From positions 189,001 to 253,000 of the forward strand of contig MCFG01000032.1 in assembly GCA_002104895.1 (NCBI GenBank): a stretch of DNA of 64,000 nt, written 5' to 3'. The notes beneath the pieces were generated by a model, which was given only the letters and a program-made list of their open reading frames with translations, did no database searches and was not told where the DNA came from. The first letter of the stretch is position 1. Each line of letters begins with the position of its first letter. The stretch is from Anaeromyces robustus (taxonomy: Eukaryota; Neocallimastigomycota; Neocallimastigomycetes; Neocallimastigales; Neocallimastigaceae). A program made the translations under genes and the position numbers. Of this stretch, positions 53,717-64,000 are shown piece after piece.

Positions 53717-54752
53717 AAATATCAATTGAATAATAAAGTTTAAGAGTATAAAATAAAAAAAAAAAAAATTTAAAAAATTTATAATATTCATATTTTTATT
53801 TAATGATTTATATAATTATTTATATAAATATAGATACTATATTTATACATTTAATTTCTTGTATTTTTATTTCTATAATAATTATTTATCTTTATTAATT
53901 ATAAAATTAAATTAATATATCATTTTGAAATACAAAATGATTTTTTTTTCTATATTATTAAACTAAAACTTAATTAAAAAAAAAAATATTAAACAAAAGT
54001 AATGAATGAATTATAATTATTATTATTAATACTTTATGATATTCTATATATTTATATTCATAAATATGAAATATTTAATTTAATTTTATCATTATTTTTA
54101 TTATAAAGTAATGAAAATCATCTAAACAGAAGTAATGAATGAATTATAACTATTATTATTGTTATTAATGCTTTATGATATTCGATATTCTATATATTTA
54201 TATTCATAAATATGAAATATTTAATTTAATTTTACCATTATTATTATTAAAATAATGAGAATTATAAAAAAAAAATAAAAAATAAAAAAAATAAATAAAT
54301 AATTTATAATTAATTATAATTATATGAATAGATTTAAAGAAACATTATTCTTTTAAATAAAGAAAAATTTTACGATTAGAAATATTATATTATGTATATT
54401 CCCCATAATAGAACATATTTAGGGAAAAAAAATATAGTTATGACTATATTGATTATATGTTTATATTAATAATAGTAACAACAATAATAACAATTATGAT
54501 AACAATAATGATAATATAAATTTGATAAATTTTAATTATTATAATTAAATATTTTTTTAATAAAGAAAAGAAAAAAAAAATTGATATTATATGATATTAT
54601 ACTTAATAACTAAAAAAAAAAAAATTTTTTTTTCATAATTATTAAATATTTGGTATAGTTATATTTTTATATTTTAATTTTTCTTCATTATATTATATAT
54701 ATATATTTAAAAAAAAAAAAAACTTGACTTAATAAGAATTCATTATATTGTG
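53353..54752. other. AT-rich spacer with a local duplication
   Basis: Between the tRNA gene and the 3' end of the DDT gene. It contains a T-run/A-run junction (53426-53454), an A run of about 39 at 53672-53710, and a tandem duplication of about 115-125 bp (53998-54252). No gene was seen. Confidence 0.6.
53998..54252. repeat. Segmental tandem duplication, about 120 bp units
   Basis: Copies at 53998-54115 and 54131-54252 share AGTAATGAATGAATTATAA, the ACTTTATGATATTC region and ATTCATAAATATGAAATATT. They differ by a few substitutions and short indels, so the duplication is fairly recent. Confidence 0.85.
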
Positions 54753-57700
54753 TTATTTATACTGCATTTCAAACATATCATCACTTTGATTCCCTTCTTC
54801 TTCTTCTTCTTCTTCTTCTTTTTCTTCTTCATTAATATTATCATCCATATTAACGTTATTATTATTATCATTTATTCTAACTATATTAATAGTAATATCT
54901 CTTTTATTATTTTTTTTTTCAAAACTTTTATCATTATTATTATTATCATCATCATCATCATCATCATCATCGTTATTATTATAGTTATCATAATTTTTGG
55001 ATATATCATGGTTAGGGCGACGTAGATAATTATTACGACCATTATCACCTTTTAAATTACTACCGTTATTATTATTACCTTCATTATTATAGCCATTATT
55101 ATTATTACCATTATTATTACTACCATCATTATTATTTCCTTGATTATTATGGCCATTATTATTGTCACCATTATTATTATCACCATAATTATTATCACCA
55201 ATATTATTATTTCCATCATTGTTATTACCGTAGTTATTATCGCCATTGTTATTGTTACCATTATTATGATTACCATTATTATCATCACCAGTATTATTAT
55301 CTCCATTATTATTTTTACCTTCATTATTATCACCATTGTTACCATTTCCATTATTATTATTACCTTCGTTATTGTTACCATCATTATTATCACCTATATT
55401 ATTATCACCTATATTATTATTACCGCGATTATTGTTTCCACGATTATTGTTTCCACGATTATTATTTCCTGTATTATTACTTCCTCTATTATTATAGCCA
55501 TCATTGTTATTTCCGGTATTATTATCACCAATATTATTGTTACCATCATTATTATTACCCTTGTTATTATTACCTTTATTATTGTTGCCTATGTTATTAG
55601 CACCTATATTATTAGTACCTATATTTCCATTATCATCTTTCATATCTTTAATAATTACATTTTCATTTTGATTTTGTATTTGTAATTTTTCTTTGATAGT
55701 ATTATTCTCATTTATAGATTGATTATCGTTATTACTATTATAATCATCATAACCTTTATTGACATCACTATTGCTATTATTATCATCATTTTTGGTATCA
55801 TTATTGTTATTATCATCATCATTATTGGTATCATTATTGGTATCATCATCATCATTATTGGTATCATTATTGTTATCATCATCATTATTGATATCATTAT
55901 TGTCATTACTCAATGATTCATTTTGAATATCTTTATCATTATTATCATTATCATTTCCATCACTACTTAATAATTCATTTTGAATATCTTTATCATTATT
56001 TTTGGATAATTCATTTTGATCATGATCATTCGTTACCTTATTCCTCTTTCTTGATATTGGTTCTTTACTATAATAATAATTTTCTTCATTATTTTTAGAT
56101 AATTTACCTTTATCATTTATTCTTTTACTTTTTCTTTTTAATAATACTTTTTTATTTCTTAAAATAATACTATCATTATCACTAATATTTTCTTCTTCAT
56201 CATTCTCCTTATCCTTATTCTTATTCTTATTATCTTTATCACTATCATCATCATTATTATCATTATTTATGTCAGAGGAATCTTCATTTTTATCAGTATC
56301 ACTGTCATCACTGTTTTCCTCATTGTTATTTGTTTCTTCTTTATATAAATATTTTTTCCTTTTTCTAGTTCTTTTTTTATATTCTTTTTCCTTTTCTGAT
56401 TTATCCTTATATGTTTTTGCTTTATTTTGTTTTTCTTTAATTGACTTTTCCTTCATTGGTTCTTCATCAATTGTTTTCTTATTATCATTTTTTAAATTAA
56501 TTTTTATAATAGCACGATTAGGATCATATATATTTTTGGATATATTATTTTTATCATTATTATTTTCATTTTTTGAAAAGTAAATATTGTTTTTAATTTC
56601 TTCATTACTTTCTTCTAAATGATTACTATCATCATCTTCAACATTTAAAATTTCAATTTCTTTTGATGCTGAATATGATTTATTACTATTACGTGTTGTT
56701 CTTCTTTTATTTGGTGAATAATTTAAAAAATTATCTGAACTTTCATTTTCATCATCAATAACTTCATAATAATAATAATTACTATGTGAATTTTTTCTTT
56801 TTTTCTTATTATGATTACTACTTGATTCATTCATCTCTCGTTTTTTATTGTATATTTCATTATTGGTTCTTTTCTAATTTTTTTTTTTTTTTAAAATATT
56901 AATATAAATTGAAAAATATAAACATATAAAGTTTATAATAATTAATAATTATAAATAACAGTAGTAATTCTTATTATATATATAAATAAAAAATAAAAAT
57001 AAAAATAAAAATAAAAATAAAAAAGACTATTTTTTTAATTATTGATATATGAAATTTTAAGTAATGTAATAATATATTTACTTTTTTTAATTCTTCAATT
57101 GTCAAAGAAGGAAGTAGGTTATCTAAACTATCATATAATTTTTTTTCATCTTCATTTTCCGTATCTAAATTTCTCATAAATCTTAATAGTTCTTCTTTTT
57201 TATTAATGTGCTATTAATTATTATAATGTTATGAAAATAATATATATTGTATAATTATTTAGAATTTTACATTTATTATTTTTAATAAATTATATATATA
57301 TATTGTGACAAGATAAAAATTAAAATATTAAATTATAATTTACAATTCAAATAAAAATAAAAAAAAGAAAAAAAAATAAGATTTAATATATGAATTTCAA
57401 TAAAACTTACAGTTCTCCATTTTCCATTCAATATCCTATAAAGACGTGAACTATTCGTACTATAATAAACATTTCCCTATATTATTAATTTTATGAATGG
57501 ACAAAAAAATTTAATTATAACAATAATAATTATAATATTAACCGTAACAACAACAACATTATTATTATTATTATCATTATTATTATTATTATCATTATTA
57601 TTATTATTATTATTATTAGTTATTAGTTATTAGTTATTAGTTATTAGTTATTAGTTATTAGTTTTTAGTTTTTAGTTATTAGTTATTAGTTATTAGTTAT

Positions 57701-59016
57701 TAGTTATTTAATGAATGTTTAGTTGAAAAATTTAAAGTTGTATTTTTTTTCTCTTACTTTTGAATCTTGACCAATTGGTGGTTGTATTAAGTCATAAAAA
57801 GAAATTTTTCCATTTTTTATTTTAACTTCCTTTGAAAGCTTTTTTTGTACAGACTTATTTTCTTCAATTAACCAATCACATAAATTCTTTATAAAAATGA
57901 AAAAGAAAAAGAAAAAGTAATTTAATTTATATTATAAACATTAATGTTTTTTTTTTTTTTTAAAAAAAATATACAAATAAATAAATAATGTATTATTAAA
58001 AATTAAAATAAATAAATTTATAATTAGTTCAATATAAATAAAACTTTTTATTATTATTTAAAAAATATTATTTTCTTTAAATTAATAATAAAATAATAAT
58101 AATTTCAATAAACAACTATTTTATTTTATTATTATTATTTATTGTATACTTTATATAATTTAAATGTTAAAGTTTGTATTTACTTTTAAGATTTTAACTT
58201 TACAAACTGCTGAAAAGCCATGAAAATCATTTAAATCTACATCTTTGCTTTTATATGTCTTTTCTTTAAAAGGATTTTTATTTGTATAAAATTTTTTCTT
58301 ATTTATATGTTTATCAATTACATTTGATAATGTTGTTTGCCAATTCCTTTAATTTAATAATTTATAATTTGTTAATATTATTATTATATTATATATATCA
58401 TATCATATTCATTTAATTATTAATTATTATTAAATATTTATTATATTTAATATATATTAAAAAAAATTTTTTTTTTAGATTATAAAAATTTTTATATTTT
58501 GTTAGTATTTATTATATATATATAATTTTTTTTATTTTAAAAAAAAAAAATAAATACTATAATAAAAAATATATAGATAAAATAGGTATTAATAAAAGAT
58601 TAATAATTTTTACTTTAAATTATTTACGTTAAGAAGTTTTTTTAATAAAGGAACAGATATTCCTTCTATAACTGACTGACTAAAAATACCTTTATTTAAA
58701 AGAGAAAACTCAAAATCCTTTAAATATATATGATAAAAAAATTTTTTTTAATATAATAAAATTATAATAAAATAATTAATAATAAAAAATAGTTTTAAAT
58801 ATTTTTTGTAATATTTTACAGCAGGTGTAAAGTCAGGGACATAATCTAATAACTGACAAAAATAATATATGAAAGCTGTTTCGCACTATAATTATTTTAT
58901 AAAAAAAAAGAAATAATAATAATAAGTATCTAATTAATTATATAAAATTTTATTGAAAAATTTTTTATAAATACCAAATTCTTTATGGTATTGTTGACAG
59001 GCTGAATATTATCCAT
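54753..59016 (-). CDS. DDT/WHIM-domain chromatin-remodelling factor (RSF1/CECR2-like)
   Basis: Eight in-phase exons (59016-58975, 58885-58820, 58717-58614, 58346-58184, 57886-57758, 57476-57411, 57210-57082, 56873-54753) give about 939 residues. The N-terminal 230 residues follow the DDT-WHIM layout of RSF1, CECR2 and other ISWI-partner subunits: DDT-like helices (CETAFIYYFCQLLDYVPDF; DFEFSLLNKG; VPLLKKLLN), a WHIM1-like region (FHGFSAVCKVKILKNLCDWL), the WHIM2 signature (PPIGQDSKGNVYYSTNSSRL followed by YRILNGKWRT), then a helix resembling the RSF1 segment that follows WHIM. Such proteins bind ISWI ATPases and space nucleosomes. The last exon (706 residues) is disordered: basic Lys/Arg stretches, acidic Asp/Asn repeats, a long Asn-rich pentapeptide array (nt about 55050-55625), then a polyaspartate and a polyglutamate tract. 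I see no PHD finger or bromodomain. The ATG at 59016 begins the only in-phase first exon. Confidence 0.82.
55050..55625 (-). repeat. Coding array of NNN-x-G pentapeptides
   Basis: Within the last exon of the DDT/WHIM gene, about 190 codons follow a strict five-residue period: G at one position, Asn at the next three (sometimes one replaced by D), and a variable residue (I, D, K, T, R, E, Y, Q, S, H). Example: NNNKGNNNDGNNNIGDNNTG. The DNA period is 15 nt with synonymous variation, so the array is kept at protein level rather than being a fresh microsatellite. Confidence 0.9.
57613..57708. repeat. Heptamer array (TTATTAG)n in an intron
   Basis: Seven-base units, TTATTAG with a few TTTTTAG variants, fill part of the intron between exons 5 and 6 of the DDT/WHIM gene. 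A TTA/TCA microsatellite (57558-57618) precedes it. Confidence 0.9.
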
Positions 59017-60642
59017 TTTTTCATATTAATTTATTACATATAGGAAAAATTTTTTTTTGTGGATAAAAAAAAAAAAAAAATTAAAATTTAAGTAAAAGAA
59101 AAAATTATCTTAAAATAAAATAAATATACAAAAAAATAATAAATAATAAATAAATAATAAATAGATAATATTTTAAAACAGCATGCTTAAATTGTTAATA
59201 AATAATATTACATATTATTTAATTTTTTTTCTTTATATAAATTTTTATTCTTGAGTTATCAATATGCTAGTTTTTTTTTTTTTTTTATTTTTATTTTTTA
59301 CTTTTTTATATTTTTATTTATTTAATTATTATTATTATTCTTTTTTAATTAAATATAATTTATAATAAAAATTAATTTATTATTTTTATTAGTAAATATG
59401 CAAATAATTTAAATATTATTTATTTAACTTGTTTATTATTTATCTATCTATCTATTTATTTATTTATTTATTTATTTATTATTTATTATAATTATTATTT
59501 TTTTTTTGAAGTTTCTTTTATTTTTAAAAAGAATTTTCGTATAAAATTAATTATTCATATAATATAATACATTGATTATAGAATGCAAATTATATTATTG
59601 ATTGGATTGTTCATGAATTTATTAACCAATCAAAATTATAATTTTAATTATTATTCATAGCAAAGTTACAGCAGAAAAATTATTGTTAAAGGTAAAAAGT
59701 GGTAATAAAAATATATTATTTAATTACTTCATTTTTTGTATAATTATTTTTTTTTATTTATTAATAAAAAAAATAAATAATAAAAGTCAATGATATTTAA
59801 TAATATAAAAATTATAATATTTAATTACAATAATTTTTAAAGCTTTTTTTTTTTTTTTTTTAAAAAAAGTTACACAAATTAAAAAAGCCTATTTTGCTTT
59901 ATGTCTTTTTTTTATTTTACTTTTTATTATATTAAATTTTAATATATTAGTGTTGTATGATTTTTGACTTCATATTCAATATTTATATTAAAATTGATTA
60001 ATAAATTTATAAAAAGTTTTATTGTGCATATAAATGAATTTTCATTATACTTATTTTCATGACTGATATTAATATTACAGTGTGTAAATCATTAATGAAA
60101 TTTACATTATTTAATTTCATATATATTAATTTTAAATAATGGCATGTCTTATGATTCTTCATTAAAACTTAACTTTTTTTTTTTTTTTTTTTTTTTTGAT
60201 CTTTATTCCTTGAAGATTATATAATTTACTAGAAAAATTAATAATATTAAATTATCTGGTAATTAATAAGTATTGATGTAATTTCAGCTTTATGCAATAA
60301 TAATAGCAATGAAATGGAAAAGTCTTATATTAATAATATCAAATAGATGAACATATGTAATAAACCATAATAACAAAATTATAGCCATATCGAAAAAAAA
60401 AAAAAAAAAAATAAAATTTTTTTGAAATTATATGATGATATTTAATATAAAAATGAATGAATATATTTTATTTTTGCTTTAAAACTATAAATTTTACTCA
60501 AGGTCTATATAATACATAAAATTTCCTTTTTTAAATAAGTATTTTAATAATAAAAATATTCATAAAAAGTAATAAAATAAATATTTATTTTTAATTTTTT
60601 AAAACCTTTAAAAATATTATGTTTTATTGTAATATTATAATT

Positions 60643-60694
<52 letters not shown>

Positions 60695-61073
60695 TAAATT
60701 TATTTATTTATTATCAATATGATATGTTTTTTTTTTATAAATATTATTCTATATAATTATACTACTTGTTTTATTTAGTATATAATCATTACTTTATTTT
60801 TTTTTAGTTTATTCTAGTTTATTCTCAATAATTATTCTATTTGTTTTATTATTTAGTATATAATTATTACTTTATTTTTTTTTTAGTTTATTCTAGTTTA
60901 TTCTCAATAATTATTCTATTTGTTTTATTATTTAGTAAATAATTATTATTTTATTTTTTTTAGTTTATTCTAGTTTTTACTACTTGTTTTATTATTTAGT
61001 ATATAATTATTACTTTATTTTTTTAGTTTATTCTAGTTTATTCTATAAATAAGGATTTATATTCAAATTTTAA

Positions 61074-61116
<43 letters not shown>

Positions 61117-61222
61117 TATAATAAATATTTATAAATTATATATTATTAAATATTAATGAATTTTTATATTTTCTAATATATATATATATTATTATATTAA
61201 TATAAAAAAAGAATAATTTTTA
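59017..61222. other. AT-rich spacer with minisatellite
   Basis: Between two minus-strand genes. It contains T runs (60175-60197, 61077-61108), (TTTA)n at about 60646-60712, and a minisatellite of about 70-78 bp units at 60768-61045. No gene was seen. Confidence 0.6.
60768..61045. repeat. Minisatellite, about four 65-78-bp units
   Basis: Each unit runs TTGTTTTATTATTTAGTATA, then AATTATTACTTTATTTTTT, then AGTTTATTCTAGTTTATTCT and CAATAATTATTCTAT. Units begin near 60769, 60841, 60919 and 60985; the third lacks part of the end and the fourth is truncated. Confidence 0.8.
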
Positions 61223-62223
61223 TTAGTTAGCTTCTTCAATTCTTCTAAAAGGACCTTCTGCTTCACATGCATTTTTTGAAGCTTTGTTTAATTTATGGAA
61301 GTAATAGGTGAAATATATCTTTTTTATTTAAATTAAAAATAAATAGATAAAAAAATAAATATGATTAAAAAAGAAATATTAGTGTAATAGAAAGATATAT
61401 AAAATTATATATATTTTTTTAATATTTTTTATGTGTATAATTATTGCAATAATTATATTTTTATTATTAAAAATAAAAAAAAAAAACTTACCATAATTGA
61501 ATTTATTATTAATTGAAATATTATTACTATAATGAATATTTTTTTAAGAAAATCATCTAATTCATCAGGAGTATATTTTTTATATTTATCACCGTATATT
61601 CTTGAATTAGTGAAAATAGTATATATTTGACTTTCCATTTTATCAGAATTGGTAATACTAAAAATAATATTAAATAATGTTATTATTGTTTGATATAATA
61701 CTATGAAAAAAACAACAACACAATAGAAACCATAAGTTGAACAATTAAGTATTTTCTTTTTCTTCAAATTTATTTAATATAAAAGTAAAGTAAAAAATAA
61801 TTTTTAGTATTAAATTATTTAATTATTCATTATATATTTATATATGATAAATAATAATAATTACATTTTTTTCATAGTAAATAAATAGAATTGTTGCTAG
61901 TGATACAACGACAAGAGTAAAGATATCATCTTTTATTTGTTCATCAAGAATAATGATTTTTATGATAAAATGTATTATATAAATTATCTGTATTTTAAAT
62001 AATATATATATTTTTATGTAAAAAAAATATATTAGATTTATATTTATTTTAAGTAAAAAAATATAATATATATTTATTAGAATATATATGAGATATATTA
62101 TCATATTAGAATATTATCAAAATGTTATTTTATTATTAAATAATTATCAAATATAATAATAATTACTGAAATTATAATTGAAATGAGAATACTATGGTTG
62201 TCTTTGGTATCATTAAAAGCCAT
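61223..62223 (-). CDS. Four-helix membrane protein, function unknown
   Basis: Four in-phase exons (62223-62167, 61987-61865, 61761-61492, 61318-61223) give about 181 residues. The N-terminus is short and polar (MAFNDTKDNHS). Hydrophobic segments follow: ILISIIISIIYIIHFIIKII, then DIFTLVVVSLATILFIYY, GFYCVVVFFIVLYQTIITLF and FLKKIFIIVIIFQLIINSIM. A polar loop (SDKMESQIYTIFTNSRIYGD) lies between helices 3 and 4. The C-terminal tail (KASKNACEAEGPFRRIEEAN) is soluble. The layout is tetraspan-like with both ends probably on the same side. No family motif is recognised. Confidence 0.7.
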
Positions 62224-63168
62224 TTTTTTATTTATATATATATATATTATTATTATCAATAAAAGTTTTTTCTTATTTTATTTGTAAAAAAATTTTTATT
62301 AGGGTTAAATATTTTTTATTTATACTTTTTTTTTTATATATTCTTTCAAATTATAAGTAAAAAAGAATCTCCTTTTTTTTTTTATATATAATTCTACTTG
62401 TGTTACACTTATAATATTTAACAATGGAATAACAATAATTAAAATTAACATTTTATTTTAATTTTTGGTAACAATATGCAAATTTTTAATTTTAATAAAT
62501 ATTAAAATAAATAAATAATGTTTATGATTTATTTATATATTAAAAATATATTAAAGTATTAAATATTATTAATTAATAATTTTTTTTATTAAAAAAGTTA
62601 AAAAATGTTTATAATATAAATAAAACTTTTTTTTAATATATATATAAAAAGGTTTTATTTATATATGTTTATATTATAACTTTTTTAATATATATTAAAA
62701 AAAAGTTTTATTTATATTATAAACATTTTTATTAATTTGCTTATTTCTATATTTTGTAAGAATTTTTATATAAAAAATAAAAAATACCCATTATACATGT
62801 TTTGTAAATTTTTTGAATTTAATAATGTTTAATTAGTTAACTTTACAAATTTTATTATATAAATTTTTCTACGTATTATTAAATACTTTTAAAGTTTTTT
62901 AATAATATAATTATTTTATTATAATTATTATTATAATTATTATTATTATTTATATTTAACATTATTAATAAAAATTAGTAATAAAATTTAATACTTTATA
63001 TATGCATAAACTAATATAAATAAATTTATTTAAAAAATTGAAATAATACTGTAGTAAATTATCTATATTTTATATTTTCAATTTCAATGATTTTGATTTT
63101 TAATGCTTTTTATTAATTAAATCATATAATTATTCATTTTTTTTTTAATTTAAAAAAGTTAAAAAAAA
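62224..63168. other. Intergenic spacer with a long inverted repeat
   Basis: Between the membrane protein gene and the terminal surface-protein gene, both on the minus strand. It holds a perfect 42-nt-arm inverted repeat (62601-62730) and otherwise only A/T low complexity. Confidence 0.65.
62601..62730. repeat. Perfect inverted repeat, 42-nt arms
   Basis: Arms 62601-62642 and 62689-62730 are exact reverse complements (each contains ATAATATAAATAAAAC). The 46-nt loop carries a further partial copy of the same words (GGTTTTATTTATATATGTTT). It could be a foldback element or hairpin-forming noncoding sequence. Confidence 0.9.
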
Positions 63169-64000
63169 TTATATATTCCATATTACATATAATGTAAAAA
63201 GAATAAAAATAGAAATAAATGATTTTTGATATATAGAATTTCCATCACTAGATGCTCCTGGTTCATTTGTTTGATTTGAATTTTGAATAGTAGAGGTAAT
63301 TGTTATTATATTTGATGATATAGATTTCTCTGTTGGTGTTGGTACTATTGAAGTAGTTTTAGGTGGTTCATCTATTGGTAATTGTTCTGATGTTGGTGAT
63401 GATGTTGGTGATGATGTTGATGATTGTATTGAAATTTTTTCTTCATCTTCAGCATTTATAAAGTAAAAATTATTAATAGTTAAAACAATACCTTTACCAT
63501 AACCATCTTGAAGAGATATTTTATTATAATTATCATCTTTAACCTCTGGAACCTTTATTATATAATCTTTAAATTCATTAAGTGTAATATTATTTAAAGT
63601 TTCAAGAATGACCCATTCCTTATTAGTTTTAGTATGAACGATAATTTTAATTGGACCTGAACGATCAACTTTCATTTTAAAATAAATAGAACCTTGGTTA
63701 AATTCTTTATCAGTATAAAGTGAAAAAGCCCCATATTCTGAATTTGAAAATGATATAATAGCATTACTTTCATCATCAAAAGATAAATTATCAATACCCC
63801 AAGACCAATTTGACCAATTTGAATCAATTATATAAGTATCGGGTTTAATTATATAATTAGCATAAGGATTAATATTAGAAGTATCAATGGTTGGTCTTAT
63901 AGTAGAAGTTGGAGTAGGATAAGAAACATTAATTGGTAATTTTCCTATTACATAATCTAACATATCAAAATAAATATCTTTTGGATACATATCAGTATCA
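63169..64000 (-). CDS. C-terminal part of a surface protein, Ser/Thr/Pro-rich
   Basis: The frame is open to the right edge of the window (about 277 codons present), so the N-terminus is missing; the ATG at 63990 is not taken as the start. A first segment (DMYPKDIYFDMLDYVIGKLP) looks like the end of a catalytic or globular domain. A Thr/Pro linker leads to a beta-rich module of about 130 residues (SNWSNWSWGIDNLSFDDESN, GSIYFKMKVDRSGPIKIIVH, GKGIVLTINNFYFIN) that resembles carbohydrate-binding-type beta-sandwiches. Then comes a Ser/Thr/Pro-rich stalk and a C-terminal GASSDGNSIYQKS followed by a hydrophobic tail (FISIFILFTLYVIWNI), as expected for a GPI-anchored or membrane-attached wall protein. 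The catalytic family cannot be named from this part. Confidence 0.7.
   Translation of the reverse strand, partial: DTDMYPKDIYFDMLDYVIGKLPINVSYPTPTSTIRPTIDTSNINPYANYIIKPDTYIIDSNWSNWSWGIDNLSFDDESNAIISFSNSEYGAFSLYTDKEFNQGSIYFKMKVDRSGPIKIIVHTKTNKEWVILETLNNITLNEFKDYIIKVPEVKDDNYNKISLQDGYGKGIVLTINNFYFINAEDEEKISIQSSTSSPTSSPTSEQLPIDEPPKTTSIVPTPTEKSISSNIITITSTIQNSNQTNEPGASSDGNSIYQKSFISIFILFTLYVIWNI

Noticed and set aside
55052-55916. Ile/Met/Val-rich frames on both strands over the DDT gene tail
   Set aside because: Shadow frames of the Asn-rich coding repeats; their composition follows from reading AAT/GGT codons out of phase or on the other strand.
57613-57708. TTATTAG heptamers as telomeric or interstitial telomere repeats
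   Set aside because: They lack the G-rich strand of fungal telomeres (TTAGGG-like) and lie inside an intron as a simple tandem array.

Overview
The window looks like nuclear DNA of a very AT-rich, intron-rich eukaryote, most likely an anaerobic gut fungus (Neocallimastigomycota). Reasons: background close to pure A/T with exons only slightly richer; many short GTAA/GTAT...AG introns; intergenic gaps of 1-5 kb filled with A/T microsatellites; Asn- and Lys-rich proteins; ankyrin repeats of the 'KYLVEHGA.INK' style; a CBM5/12-type chitin-binding module; Ser/Thr/Pro-rich surface proteins. A dictyostelid is the main alternative by composition, but the intron density (23 coding exons in one gene) and the long spacers argue against it. 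The initiator tRNA is canonical eukaryotic. No bacterial operons, CRISPR arrays or rRNA were seen. Exon joins were worked out by hand from splice sites and reading phase; no transcript or database was available.

Layout, left to right. 1-1573 (-): an exon of an unrecognised gene leaving the window, then a small two-exon acidic protein. 3561-9049 (+): a 23-exon Chk2/Rad53/Cds1-like checkpoint kinase with an SQ/TQ cluster, an N-terminal FHA domain, a kinase domain and two further FHA domains. 9812-11568 (-): Get3/ArsA-type tail-anchored-protein targeting ATPase. 14903-19526 (+): RhoGAP protein. 20590-23059 (-): coiled-coil gene(s). 24464-25145 (-): a GC-rich coding fossil and a decayed ankyrin pseudogene. 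27318-30792 (+): leucine-rich-repeat-like protein. 31906-32981 (-): CCDC81-type HU-domain protein. 33997-36672 (-): Cys/His/Asn-rich protein of unknown function. 37578-40385 (-): 935-residue ankyrin protein. 41719-42501 (+): intronless SAM methyltransferase of bacterial look. 47328-48119 (+): CBM5/12-DM9 lectin with high-expression codon use. 48120-53242: LINE tail and decayed interspersed repeats, ending at an initiator tRNA-Met gene (53243-53314). 54753-59016 (-): DDT/WHIM chromatin-remodelling subunit with a huge Asn-rich pentapeptide array. 61223-62223 (-): four-segment membrane protein. 63169-64000 (-): C-terminal end of a surface protein.

These are individual chromosomal genes, not an operon-like system. 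Several share themes: nucleus and chromatin (FHA kinase, DDT protein), actin/Rho signalling (RhoGAP), flagellum/centriole (CCDC81-like), and cell surface or carbohydrate binding (CBM-DM9 lectin, terminal surface protein). The most unusual items are the three-FHA checkpoint kinase with a 10-nt microexon, the CBM5/12-DM9 fusion, the stand-alone CCDC81-type HU protein in a fungus, the Asn-rich pentapeptide array, and long near-perfect inverted repeats (47-, 21- and 42-nt arms) in noncoding DNA.
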